DNA of 64,000 nt. It comes from Pseudomonas sp. GTDB taxonomy: Bacteria; Pseudomonadota; Gammaproteobacteria; Pseudomonadales; Pseudomonadaceae. Below, piece after piece: positions 18,006-26,472 of the stretch. The translations under genes were made by a program, and so were the position numbers. The stretch spans positions 486,284 to 550,283 of the forward strand of contig NZ_PEKX01000007.1 in the NCBI RefSeq assembly GCF_002796985.1, written 5' to 3'. The notes under the pieces are model-generated. The model was given only the letters and a program-made list of their open reading frames with translations, did not search any database and had not been told where the DNA came from. Positions within the stretch are counted from its first letter, which is position 1, and each line of letters begins with the position of its first letter.

Positions 18006-18805
18006 CGCGGAATCTGCACCACCACCGGTTTCCCCACCGGCGAGGACGCGTCCTGCAGGCCAAGTTGTTCGTTGGCGTACAGCGCGCGAAGGTCTTCAGG
18101 AGTGACGTTTGCCGCCGGCTTGTCGAAGGCGATGCGGCCGTCGCGCACACCGACGATGCGCGGGAAGTGCTCCAGTGCCAGGTCCACCGCGTGCAGGCTG
18201 GCCAGTAGCGTCACGCCACGGTTCTGCGCTTCACGGGTGAGCACGCCGAGGGTGTGGCCGGCGAGCACCGGGTCCATGGCCGAGACGGGTTCGTCGGCCA
18301 GCAGCACTTCGGCCTGTTGGTACAGCGCACGGGCGATGCCGACGCGCTGCAGTTGGCCGCCGGAAAGCTGGTCGCAGCGCTCGAAGAGTTTGTCGGAGAG
18401 GTCCAGGCGTTGCAGTTCGCTGCGGGCGCCGGCGCTGTCGACGGGGTAGAGCAGGCTGGCCAGGCTCTTCCACAGTGGCCACTGGCCGAGGCGGCCGGCG
18501 AGCACGGCGGTAACCACGCGCTGGCGCGGTGGCAGCGGTGGCGCCTGGTGCACCAGGGCAATGCGCGAGCGCAGGCGCTGGCGGGCGGGGGCGCTCAGCG
18601 CCCAGGGCTGGGTGCCGAGCAGCTCGAAGCTGCCCGAGGCGGGTTTCAGTGCGGTGGCCAGAATGCGCAGCAGGGTGGTCTTGCCGGCGCCCGAAGGGCC
18701 GATGATCGCCACCCGTTCACCGGCAGCGACGCTGAGGTCGATGCCGGCAAGCGAGCGCTGGCCGTTGGCGTGGATGTGCTCCACGCCGGTCAATTTCAGG
18801 GTCAC
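17999..18805 (-). CDS. PhnC-type ABC transporter ATP-binding protein
   Basis: 268 residues. Walker A GPSGAGKT at 36-43, Q-loop IALVHQAPPLPPRQRVVTAV, signature CDQLSGGQLQRVGIARAL, Walker B VLLADEPVSAMDP, switch His in LLASLHAVDLAL, all as in PhnC. The C-terminal 40 residues after KPAANVTPEDLRALY extend past the usual core. Its start overlaps the binding-protein stop by 4 bp, so all four genes are translationally coupled. Confidence 0.92.
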   Translation of the reverse strand: MTLKLTGVEHIHANGQRSLAGIDLSVAAGERVAIIGPSGAGKTTLLRILATALKPASGSFELLGTQPWALSAPARQRLRSRIALVHQAPPLPPRQRVVTAVLAGRLGQWPLWKSLASLLYPVDSAGARSELQRLDLSDKLFERCDQLSGGQLQRVGIARALYQQAEVLLADEPVSAMDPVLAGHTLGVLTREAQNRGVTLLASLHAVDLALEHFPRIVGVRDGRIAFDKPAANVTPEDLRALYANEQLGLQDASSPVGKPVVVQIPRC

Positions 18806-19659
18806 TTCAGCAGGCCGGCGGCGCGTGCCGATTCCTCGATGCCCTTGTAGTTTTCAGGCGATGTTTCGATGAAGCGGCTGGCCGCCTGCAGGTCGAGGAT
18901 TTCCTTGTCGCGCGGTTTGCTCGGGTCGAGGGCGAGGAAGGCCTTCTTGATCTTCTCCGCTAGCGCGGGGTCGAGGTTGCCGCGCACGGTCCAGTTGTAG
19001 TCGTAGTAGGTCGGGGTGGTCGCGAAGACCTTCACCTTGTTGGTGTCGACCTTGCCGCTGTCCACCAGCTTCTGCCAGACGGAGGCGTTCAGCACGCCAG
19101 CATCGACCTTGCCGGCCTGGACCCAGGCGACGGTGGCGTCGTGGGCGCCGGAGTAGGCCACGCGGGAGAAGAACTGCTCGGGCACCACGCCGTCTTTCTG
19201 CATGAAGTAGCGCGGCATCAGGCTGCCAGAGGTGGACGATACCGAACCGAAGGCGAAGGTCTTGCCCTTGAGGTCCTGGATCGATTTCACGTTCGGGTCG
19301 GCCGTGATGAATTTGCTGGTGAACTGTTTGTCCTGCTCGCGCTGCACCAGCGGGATGGCGTTGCCGGTCTTCAGGCGCGCCTGGACGAAGGTGAAGCCGC
19401 CCAGCCAGGCCATGTCCAGGCGATCCGAAGCCAGGGCTTCGACCACGCCGGCATAGTCGGACACCGGGATGAACTTCACGGGCATGCCCAGTTGTTCTTC
19501 CAGGTAGGCGCCCAGCGGCTTGAACTTGCGCAGCAGTTCGGTAGGAGCTTCATCGGGAATGGCCGAGACTTTCAGTTCCTTGGGGGTATCGGCATGGGCG
19601 AAAACAGCGGACAGGGACAGGGCAAAACCGGCGGCGAGCGCCAGGGAGCGTTTCAGCAT
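18802..19659 (-). CDS. PhnD-type periplasmic binding protein (putative selenate/phosphonate class)
   Basis: 285 residues from the ATG at 19659. Signal peptide MLKRSLALAAGFALSLSAVFAH with cleavage near AHA/DTP. The PhnD fold is shown by AYLEEQLGMPVKFIPVSDYA, KGKTFAFGSVSSTSGSLMPR (anion-binding Ser/Thr loop) and AYSGAHDATVAWVQAGKVDA. It resembles the Pseudomonas group that databases label putative selenate ABC transporter binding protein, but that label is itself a prediction. It is the first gene of a four-gene operon reading leftward, divergent from the dehydrogenase gene (156 bp between starts). Confidence 0.88.
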   Translation of the reverse strand: MLKRSLALAAGFALSLSAVFAHADTPKELKVSAIPDEAPTELLRKFKPLGAYLEEQLGMPVKFIPVSDYAGVVEALASDRLDMAWLGGFTFVQARLKTGNAIPLVQREQDKQFTSKFITADPNVKSIQDLKGKTFAFGSVSSTSGSLMPRYFMQKDGVVPEQFFSRVAYSGAHDATVAWVQAGKVDAGVLNASVWQKLVDSGKVDTNKVKVFATTPTYYDYNWTVRGNLDPALAEKIKKAFLALDPSKPRDKEILDLQAASRFIETSPENYKGIEESARAAGLLK

Positions 19660-19815
19660 GGGGAGAGTTCTCCGGTTCAATGGCGGAAAAAACTCCGGGA
19701 GTATAGTGGCGGCGCGCCTGTTTGGCAGCTGCTGGATTGCACTTCTGGCGATGGCGGCGCCTGCTAGAATGCCGCTCCCCCGTGCCCGCCTTGCTGTCGA
19801 ACTGGAGATCACCCC

Positions 19816-20715
19816 ATGTCGTCCCCTTTGCCATCCCTCGCTTTTGCCGGTCTCGGCTTGATGGGGGTACCCATGACGCGCCGCCTGCTCGCTGCCGGCT
19901 ACCCGCTGACCGTGTGGAACCGCTCCGCCAGCAAGCGCGAGCTGCTCGCCACTGAAGGCGCCAGGGCCGTGGAGACACCCGCGCAGCTTTGCGCCGACGC
20001 CGAGGTGGTGATGCTCTGCCTGGCCGATACCGCTGCGGTACGCGAGGTGGTGTTCGGTGCCGGAGGCATCGTCGAAAGCGCTCGTTCTGGTCAGTTGCTG
20101 GTGGACTTCTCCAGCCTGGAGCCGGCCGCCACCCGCGAAATGGCCGCAGAGCTGGAAGCGCGCACCGGCATGCGTTGGGTCGACGCGCCGGTTTCCGGCG
20201 GCACGCCGGGCGCCGAAGCCGGCACCCTGGCGATCATGGCCGGCGGCCGGGTCGAGGACATCGAGCGCGTGCGGCCGATCCTCGCCCACCTTGGCCAGCG
20301 ACTGACGCGCATGGGCAATGTCGGCGCAGGGCAGGTGACCAAGGTGTGCAACCAGATGATCGTTGCCTGCAATGCCCTGGTGATCGCCGAAGTGGTGGCG
20401 CTGGCGGAGCAGTCTGGCGTCGATGCTAGCCTGATCGCCCCGGCTCTGGCCGGCGGTTTCGCTGACTCCAGGCCCTTGCAGATCCTCGCACCGCAGATGG
20501 CCGAGAGCCGCTTCGAGCCCGTGAAATGGCATGTGCGCACACTGCTCAAGGACCTGGACACCGCCGTCAGGCTTTCCCGCGAGGAAGGCTCGGCCACGCC
20601 CATGAGCGGCCTCGCCGCGCAACTGATGCGCCTGCATGGCAGCCAGGGCAATCTCGAACGCGACCCGGCTACCCTGGTCGAGCAATACCGTCAGTCGAAG
20701 GAATTCCCCGCATGA
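19816..20715 (+). CDS. NAD(P)-dependent beta-hydroxyacid dehydrogenase (GlxR / 3-hydroxyisobutyrate dehydrogenase family)
   Basis: 299 residues. N-terminal dinucleotide motif AFAGLGLMGVPMTRRL, substrate-binding signature DAPVSGGTPGAEAGTLAIMA, and catalytic Lys in GAGQVTKVCNQMIV. The C-terminal all-helical domain is complete. Since a hydroxypyruvate-isomerase-like gene overlaps it by 4 bp, tartronate semialdehyde (2-hydroxy-3-oxopropanoate) or a tetronate-derived beta-hydroxyacid is the best guess for substrate. 3-Hydroxyisobutyrate remains possible. Confidence 0.88.
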   Translation: MSSPLPSLAFAGLGLMGVPMTRRLLAAGYPLTVWNRSASKRELLATEGARAVETPAQLCADAEVVMLCLADTAAVREVVFGAGGIVESARSGQLLVDFSSLEPAATREMAAELEARTGMRWVDAPVSGGTPGAEAGTLAIMAGGRVEDIERVRPILAHLGQRLTRMGNVGAGQVTKVCNQMIVACNALVIAEVVALAEQSGVDASLIAPALAGGFADSRPLQILAPQMAESRFEPVKWHVRTLLKDLDTAVRLSREEGSATPMSGLAAQLMRLHGSQGNLERDPATLVEQYRQSKEFPA

Positions 20716-21503
20716 AGCTCTGCGCCAACCTGTCCCTGCTGTTCACCGAAGTCCCGCTGCTGCAGCGTATCGACGCCGCCGCCAAGGCCGGCTTCGAGGG
20801 CGTGGAAATCCAGTTCCCCTACGACGTGCCGGCGCAGGACCTGAAGACCGCACTGGACGAAGCCGGCTTGCCACTGGTGTTGATCAATCTGCCGGCCGGC
20901 GACCTGATGCAGGGAGGGCCGGGCATCGCTGCCGTGGCGGAGCGCGGTGCGGAGTTCGAGGCGGCGTTGGCCAAGGCGCTGGACTACGCGCGCATCGCCA
21001 AGCCGCAGCACGTCAACGTGCTGGCCGGTCGCCTGGTAGAGGGGCGGGAGCGCGAGGCCGCGCTGCAGACCCTGGCCGAGCGCCTGCGCGCCACCTGCGA
21101 TGCGTTCGCCGGCAGCGGCACCGATGTGCTGATGGAGGCCATCAACTGCCACGACATGAAGGACTTCCTGCTCAACACCCCTGAGCACCTGCAGGACATG
21201 CTCGAGCGCGTGGCGCGGGAAAACCTGCGCGCGCAGCTGGATCTCTACCACATGGCGCGCATGGGCCTGGAGCTGGTGGATTGCATCTACGCGCTGATGG
21301 GCCAGATCGGCCACGTTCAGTTCGCCGACTACCCCGAGCGCGGCGAACCGGGCTCGGGTGAAATGGAGTTCGAGGTGCCGCTGCAGGTCCTCGACGACGT
21401 GGGCTACGACGGATGGCTGGGTGCCGAATATCGCCCCACCGGCACCACTGCCGATTCCCTGCGCTGGCTGCCGCGCTGGCGCGCGGGCAAGTTCGACTTC
21501 TGA
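20712..21503 (+). CDS. hyi: Hydroxypyruvate isomerase-like protein (Hyi/OtnI family)
   Basis: 263 residues, a TIM-barrel sugar-phosphate isomerase-type protein. The start MKLCANLSLLFTEVPLLQRI and the segments GFEGVEIQFPYD, VLMEAINCHDMKDFLLNTP and LGAEYRPTGTT carry the conserved metal-binding Glu/His/Asp residues. ATG at 20712 overlaps the stop of the dehydrogenase. The pair would interconvert hydroxypyruvate and tartronate semialdehyde and reduce the latter to glycerate, or act on 2-oxo-tetronate. The glyoxylate carboligase partner is not in this window. Confidence 0.88.
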   Translation: MKLCANLSLLFTEVPLLQRIDAAAKAGFEGVEIQFPYDVPAQDLKTALDEAGLPLVLINLPAGDLMQGGPGIAAVAERGAEFEAALAKALDYARIAKPQHVNVLAGRLVEGREREAALQTLAERLRATCDAFAGSGTDVLMEAINCHDMKDFLLNTPEHLQDMLERVARENLRAQLDLYHMARMGLELVDCIYALMGQIGHVQFADYPERGEPGSGEMEFEVPLQVLDDVGYDGWLGAEYRPTGTTADSLRWLPRWRAGKFDF

Positions 21504-21519
21504 GCCTGGATCACGGGCC

Positions 21520-23682
21520 TCAGGCCTGGCTGCGCAGCAGCACCGAGTCGCTGTCCTCGCGGTAGGCCTCGAGGAACTCCACCAGCGCGGTGAGGGGCAG
21601 CGGCCGGCTGAACAGGTAGCCCTGGGCCAGCTCGCAATGGTTGTCGCGCAGGAACGCCAGTTGCTGCGCGTGCTCCACGCCTTCGGCGATTACCTTCAGG
21701 TGCAGCTTCTGCGCCATGGCGATGATGGCCTGGGCGATCTCGCTGTCGCGGCGCGATTGCGGTACGTCGCGGATGAACGAGCGGTCCACCTTCAGCGCAT
21801 CCAGCGGCAGCTGGCGCAGGTAGGACAACGACGAATAGCCGGTGCCGAAGTCGTCGATGGACAGGCTCACGCCCAGATCGCGCAGGCGGCTGAGCACCGG
21901 GATGGCCTGGTTGATGTTGGCCATCACGGCGTTCTCGGTGACTTCCATCTCCAGGTAGCGCGCGGCGAGGCCAGTTTCGGCGAGGGTGTGCTGCACCTCG
22001 TCGACCAGGCTTTCGCGGCCCAGGTTGCTGGCGCAGCAGTTCACCGCCACCCGCAGGTTCCTGTAGCCCAGGTCATGCAGCCGGCTCAGGTCCTGGCAGG
22101 CACGGCGCAACACCCAGGAGTCCAGCGCGCCGATCAGCCCGTTGGCGGTCGCCAGGCCGATGAAGCGGTCCGGCGACAGCAGCCCGCGGGTCGGATGCTT
22201 CCAGCGCACCAGTGCTTCGAGTTGCTCGACATCGCCGTGGTCGATACGCAGGATCGGCTGGTAGTAGAGCACCAGCTCGTCGTCCCACAGGGCCTTGCGC
22301 AGTTCCTCTTCCAGTTGCAGTTCCTGGGTTGCCTTGGTCTTCAGGTGCGGGCTGAAGAAGTGCGTCGCGTTGCGGCCGTTGCCCTTGGACTGGTACAGCG
22401 CAAGGTCCGCGTGCTTGAGCAGTTCCTCGGGCTGCTCGCCGTCGTTGGGGAACAGGCTGATGCCGACGCTCATGGTCATCACCAGGCTGCGCCCGGCGGT
22501 GCTGATCGGCTCCTTCATGCGCTGCATCAGGCGCTGGGCGAGGATGCGCGCCTCGTGATCCTCACCCAGGTCGGCAAGGATGCAGAACTCGTCGCCGCCG
22601 AAGCGCGCCAGCAGATCGGTGCTGCGCAGTGCGCTGCGGATGCGTTCGGAGACGATGCATAGCAGCTCGTCACCGGCGGGGTGCCCGAGGGAGTCGTTGA
22701 CCCGCTTGAAGTGGTCCAGGTCCAGCAGGATCACCGCCATGCCCTGGCCCTTGTGCCGGTTGCGCTGCAGGCGGGTGGCGAACTCTTCGTTCAGCGCGTT
22801 GCGGTTGTGCAGGCCGGTGAGGCCGTCGAAGCTCGCCAGCTTCTGCAGCGAGGCGTTGGCATTGTCCAGTTGGTTGAGCAGGGTATTGACCCGGCTCAGC
22901 TCGTTTTCCTTGCTTTCCAGGCTGTCCTCGATCCAGGCGGCCCAGAGCCCGGCCAGCACCACCGCCAGGGCGAGCAGGCCGACCATCAGGCCGAGCTGGA
23001 TGGCATTGTTACGGCCCAGGTCGGCCGCCGGCACGACCCAGCTCGGCAGGGTCAGGGTGAGGGCGGCCATGCCGGTGAAGTGCATGCTGGAAATGGCGCC
23101 GCCCAGCAACAGGCTGGCAAGGATCTGGTAGATCCACTGGCGCCCCGCCGGCTGGCGGTTCAGCACCGGCGCCAGTACCAGGGCGACGAAGGCCACGAGC
23201 ACCGCCATGAGCACCGACAGCGTGACCAGCAGCGGGTCGTAATGCTGCATGGGTGGCGACTCGATGGCCGCCATGCCGGTGTAGTGCATGCCGGCGATGC
23301 TGGCGCCGATGCAGCAGGCAGCCAGCAGGTACTGCAGTGGGCTCAATCCGGCGTGGGCCAGCAGGCGCATGGCGATCACGCAGATGCCGATGGCGATGAG
23401 CAGCGAGAGCAGTGTCAGGCCGCCGGAAAAATGCAGTGGCACCGAGGAATGGAAGGCCAGCATGGCGACGAAGTGCATCGACCAGATGCCACTGCCCAGG
23501 CATATCCCGCCGACCCACTGCCAGCGATGAGCATGTTGCGGTGCGCGGACCATTCGCGCGGTGATGTTCAGGGCGACGAAGCTGGCGACGCAGGCGATGA
23601 AGATGGCCAGCAGGACCAGTCCGGGATTGTGAGAACACTCCAGCAGCACAGCATCGGGTAATGCGTCCTGGTGCCAGTCCAT
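21520..23682 (-). CDS. nbdA: MHYT-GGDEF-EAL cyclic-di-GMP protein (NbdA-like)
   Basis: 720 residues. The N-terminus (about 1-250) is an MHYT sensor with seven hydrophobic segments and three motifs, SMHFVAML, GMHYTGMAA and SMHFTGMAA, thought to bind copper and sense NO, O2 or CO. Then a GGDEF domain with intact RFGGDEF, and an EAL domain with EALVRW, EVTENAVM, DDFGTGYSSL, KVDRSF and AEGVE all intact, so phosphodiesterase activity is expected. Architecture and neighbours (eptA-like, usp, rapA) match the P. aeruginosa nbdA locus as I recall it; MucR is the alternative paralogue. It is divergent from the eptA gene. Confidence 0.87.
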   Translation of the reverse strand: MDWHQDALPDAVLLECSHNPGLVLLAIFIACVASFVALNITARMVRAPQHAHRWQWVGGICLGSGIWSMHFVAMLAFHSSVPLHFSGGLTLLSLLIAIGICVIAMRLLAHAGLSPLQYLLAACCIGASIAGMHYTGMAAIESPPMQHYDPLLVTLSVLMAVLVAFVALVLAPVLNRQPAGRQWIYQILASLLLGGAISSMHFTGMAALTLTLPSWVVPAADLGRNNAIQLGLMVGLLALAVVLAGLWAAWIEDSLESKENELSRVNTLLNQLDNANASLQKLASFDGLTGLHNRNALNEEFATRLQRNRHKGQGMAVILLDLDHFKRVNDSLGHPAGDELLCIVSERIRSALRSTDLLARFGGDEFCILADLGEDHEARILAQRLMQRMKEPISTAGRSLVMTMSVGISLFPNDGEQPEELLKHADLALYQSKGNGRNATHFFSPHLKTKATQELQLEEELRKALWDDELVLYYQPILRIDHGDVEQLEALVRWKHPTRGLLSPDRFIGLATANGLIGALDSWVLRRACQDLSRLHDLGYRNLRVAVNCCASNLGRESLVDEVQHTLAETGLAARYLEMEVTENAVMANINQAIPVLSRLRDLGVSLSIDDFGTGYSSLSYLRQLPLDALKVDRSFIRDVPQSRRDSEIAQAIIAMAQKLHLKVIAEGVEHAQQLAFLRDNHCELAQGYLFSRPLPLTALVEFLEAYREDSDSVLLRSQA

Positions 23683-23978
23683 GGGCGGGATGCTCCGGAT
23701 GTCGAGGGGGATGAAGGCGGATTGATATCACTCTGCTTTGAGTCTAGGAAGTCGTCGTGACGCTGCAAGGAGTCGGCTGAATTTTCAGGGCAAAGCCACG
23801 CAGGGCGCGACGTACGGTAGTGCCAACTGCCCAGGTGATCGTAGATCGGACCACTGGCCGAAATCGGGTAGCCAACTTGACACTTTTTTGACTAACTGCC
23901 CGCTAGAGTTGCGCCGCCGGCCGGCAGGGTTCGGCCATCCCATTTACTCTCCGCCTATCGATGTAAGGAGTGCGCTCG
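23683..23978. other. Divergent intergenic region nbdA-like / eptA-like
   Basis: This gap of 296 bp must hold both promoters. A TTGACA hexamer lies at 23877-23882, with GCTAGA at 23902-23907 as the nearest -10 candidate, but the 19-bp spacing is not ideal. No PmrA- or ANR-type box is obvious. Confidence 0.4.
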
Positions 23979-25637
23979 ATGTCCGAGGGCAAGCGCCGCC
24001 TCTTCCCCCAGGTCAGCTCCGCGCGGCTGGTCCTGCTGTTTTCGCTGGCCCTGGTGCTGTTCTACAACTTCGCCACCTGGCGGGCGCTGAACAGCCTGGT
24101 CCCCATGGAGGGTGTGTGGGGCGTGGCGTTCTTCGCCTCGTTCGCCTTGTTCCTCTGGGCGGCCTTTACCTTGCTGCTGACCCTGGTGTCCTTCCGCCCG
24201 CTGCTCAAGCCGGCGCTGACCCTGGTGGCGCTGGTGTCTGCGGCCGCGGCTTACTTCATGAACTCCTACGGTGTCGTGATCGATACCGTGATGGTGCAGA
24301 ACGTCGTCGAGACCAACCCTGGCGAGGCCACTGCGCTGTTCAGCCTGCGTATGCTCGGCTACCTGCTGCTGTTGGGCGTGCTGCCGGCGGCGATCATCTG
24401 GATGACGCCAGTGCGCTACAGCCCGTTCTTTCGCGGCCTGCTGAACAAGGTGCTGGTGATCTTCGGCTGCCTGGTAGTGGTTGCCGTCTGCGTGGGCGCC
24501 TTCTATTCCACCTACGCCCCGGTGTTCCGTCAGGAAGAGAAGCTGACTCACTTCATCAACCCGACCAACTACATCTATGCGGTGAGCAAGTTCACCAAGC
24601 AACGCCTGGGCATCAAGGAAAACCTGGTGGTGCAGCCCATCGGCGAAGATGCGGTCATGCCGCGCAAGGTCAGTGCTGACGGCAGGAAGTCGCTGATGAT
24701 CTTCGTGGTTGGCGAAACCGCCCGCGCGGACCACTTCTCCCTCAACGGCTACGCCCGCGACACCAACCCGGAACTGAAGAAGCTCGACATCCTCAACTTC
24801 ACCAATGTCAGCTCCTGCGGTACTTCGACGGCGGTGTCGGTGCCCTGCATGTTCTCCAAGTTTCCCCGCGAGGACTACAGCGACAAGAAGGGCAAGACCA
24901 ATCAGGGCCTGCTGGACATCCTTCAGCGTGTTGGTGTGTCAGTGCTCTGGCTGGACAACAACAGCGACTGCAAGGGCACTTGCCTGCGGGTACCCAACCG
25001 CGATATCCCGAAGGATCAGCCCGGTCCCTTCTGTGACGGCAAGAACTGCCTGGACGAAGCCCTGCTGCAGAACCTGCAGGCCTACATCGACGGCCTGAAG
25101 GACAACGCCATCATCGTCCTGCATGCCGACGGCAGCCATGGCCCCGAGTATTACGAGCGCTATCCCAAGACCCTGGAGCGCTTCACCCCGGTGTGCCGCA
25201 CCAACCAGTTGGGTAGTTGCAGCAGCGAGGAGCTGCTGAACGTCTACGACAACACCATCCTCTACACCGACTTCTTCCTGTCCAGGGTGGTTGAGCTGCT
25301 CAAGCACAACCAGGAGCGCTTCGACACCTCGATGGTCTACGTCTCCGACCATGGCGAGTCGCTGGGCGAGAACGGCGTGTACCTGCATGCCGCGCCCTAT
25401 GCCATCGCACCGAAAGCGCAGACCCATGTGCCCATGGTGATGTGGTTTGGCAATGGCGCGCTGGGCGGCATGGGCGTGGACCGCGGCTGCCTGGAGAAGA
25501 AGGCCGATGGCGCCGAGCTGAGCCATGACAACCTGTTCCACTCGGTGCTCGGTCTTTATGGCGTGCACACCAGCCTGTACCAGCCGGACCTGGACATCTT
25601 CCACTCCTGCCGGCGCGATATGACCGCTGCGCAGTAA
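23979..25637 (+). CDS. eptA: Lipid A phosphoethanolamine transferase (EptA family)
   Basis: 552 residues from the ATG at 23979 (TAAGGAG 8 bases upstream). Five N-terminal membrane helices (about 1-175), then a periplasmic sulfatase-fold domain. The nucleophile Thr lies in VVGETARADHFSLNGYARDT (about residue 247), with metal ligands in YVSDHGESLGENGVYLH and HADGSHGPEYY. Cys residues (SSCGTST, VPCMFS, DCKGTC, GPFCDGKNC) are positioned for the disulfides usual in EptA. It transfers phosphoethanolamine to lipid A, which lowers its negative charge and can confer polymyxin tolerance. There is no pmrAB next to it. Confidence 0.9.
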   Translation: MSEGKRRLFPQVSSARLVLLFSLALVLFYNFATWRALNSLVPMEGVWGVAFFASFALFLWAAFTLLLTLVSFRPLLKPALTLVALVSAAAAYFMNSYGVVIDTVMVQNVVETNPGEATALFSLRMLGYLLLLGVLPAAIIWMTPVRYSPFFRGLLNKVLVIFGCLVVVAVCVGAFYSTYAPVFRQEEKLTHFINPTNYIYAVSKFTKQRLGIKENLVVQPIGEDAVMPRKVSADGRKSLMIFVVGETARADHFSLNGYARDTNPELKKLDILNFTNVSSCGTSTAVSVPCMFSKFPREDYSDKKGKTNQGLLDILQRVGVSVLWLDNNSDCKGTCLRVPNRDIPKDQPGPFCDGKNCLDEALLQNLQAYIDGLKDNAIIVLHADGSHGPEYYERYPKTLERFTPVCRTNQLGSCSSEELLNVYDNTILYTDFFLSRVVELLKHNQERFDTSMVYVSDHGESLGENGVYLHAAPYAIAPKAQTHVPMVMWFGNGALGGMGVDRGCLEKKADGAELSHDNLFHSVLGLYGVHTSLYQPDLDIFHSCRRDMTAAQ

Positions 25638-25656
25638 GGCGTGGCGGGCAGCATGA

Positions 25657-25690
25657 AAAAGGCCCTGCGGTTTGCACCGCAGGGCCTTTT
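25657..25690. terminator. Bidirectional terminator between eptA and usp genes
   Basis: AAAAGGCCCTGCGG / CCGCAGGGCCTTTT stem with a six-base loop, symmetrical A and T flanks. It serves the two convergent genes. Confidence 0.93.
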
Positions 25691-25705
25691 GTCTTTCGGG
25701 CGCTG

Positions 25706-26158
25706 TTACTTCTCGCGAACCAGCAGTACCGGGCGGTTGCTGACGCGCAGCAGGCCTTCGGCCACGCTGCCGAGCATCAGGCGGCGTACGCCACGGCGGC
25801 CGTGGGTGCCCATGACGATGATGTCCGCCTTGGCAGCTTCGGCTTCGATCTCGATGCGCTCGGCGATCTCTTCGCTGGCGCGTTCCTGGCAGACCCGCTC
25901 GAAGCTGGATTTCACCGGGAACTCGGCGATCTTTTCCTTCGCCTTGCCGAGGATGTCATCGGCGGCTTTCAGTGCGGCTTCGCGCAGCGGCTCCGGGTTG
26001 TAGTACACGGCGTAGTCGGGCAGATGCCGCAGGGGGCTGTCGACGATGGTGACGACACGCAGCTCGCCTCCGCTCAGTTGGGCCAACTTGGCCGCTTCGA
26101 CCAGGGCTCGGTCGGAAACCGGGCTGCCGTCCACCGCTACCAGAATGCGCTCGTACAT
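25706..26158 (-). CDS. Universal stress protein (UspA family, ATP-binding type)
   Basis: 150 residues from the ATG at 26158 (GAGGGA 8 bases upstream); a longer start adds five residues with no support. MYERILVAVDGSPVSDRAL opens the fold, and GTHGRRGVRRLMLGSVAEGL carries the G-2X-G-9X-G-S nucleotide-binding motif, so it should bind ATP. In P. aeruginosa the usp gene beside nbdA and rapA is among those induced by low oxygen; this one may be too, although I find no clear ANR box upstream. Confidence 0.92.
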   Translation of the reverse strand: MYERILVAVDGSPVSDRALVEAAKLAQLSGGELRVVTIVDSPLRHLPDYAVYYNPEPLREAALKAADDILGKAKEKIAEFPVKSSFERVCQERASEEIAERIEIEAEAAKADIIVMGTHGRRGVRRLMLGSVAEGLLRVSNRPVLLVREK

Positions 26159-26305
26159 GATGTGTTCCCTCAATGAGTGGCTTGGTAGGGAAACTCTATC
26201 CCCCCATGGGCGAGATTCCCTTGCGCAGCGTCAATGGTAGTCGGTGTGTCTGAAAGCGCCGGTAATAGAGAGGCTTGTTTCGCTGATTGCGGGGCTTGCC
26301 TGTGC

Positions 26306-26399
26306 GTAGGAGCGGACTTCGTCCGCGATCGTTTCATCCTCACGCCAGGGTCACCCAGGGAGCCGCCGATTAGACATCGCGGACAGAGTCCGCTCCTAC
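26306..26399 (+). repeat. REP pair, GGACTTCGTCCGCGA family
   Basis: Left arm GTAGGAGCGGACTTCGTCCG, right arm ATCGCGGACAGAGTCCGCTC followed by CTAC. It shares the GTAGGAGCG head with the commoner family but has a different stem (GGACTT.GTCC), so it is a distinct REP class. Confidence 0.9.
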
Positions 26400-26417
26400 G
26401 CAGCCGGTTGGCCCATG

Positions 26418-26455
26418 AAAAAAGCCGCCACCGGTTACCCGGTGGCGGCTTTTTC
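26418..26455 (-). terminator. Intrinsic terminator after rapA
   Basis: AAAGCCGCCACCGG / CCGGTGGCGGCTTT hairpin with a short loop, with a T-run on the minus strand. It ends rapA. Confidence 0.92.
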
Positions 26456-26472
26456 GTGACGCAGTAGCAGGA

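Larger units (their letters stand above)
26159..26472. other. Intergenic region between usp and rapA genes
   Basis: 314 bp containing a second-family REP pair (26306-26399) and the rapA terminator (26418-26455). The usp promoter should lie in 26159-26300, where no strong consensus boxes are seen. Confidence 0.6.
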
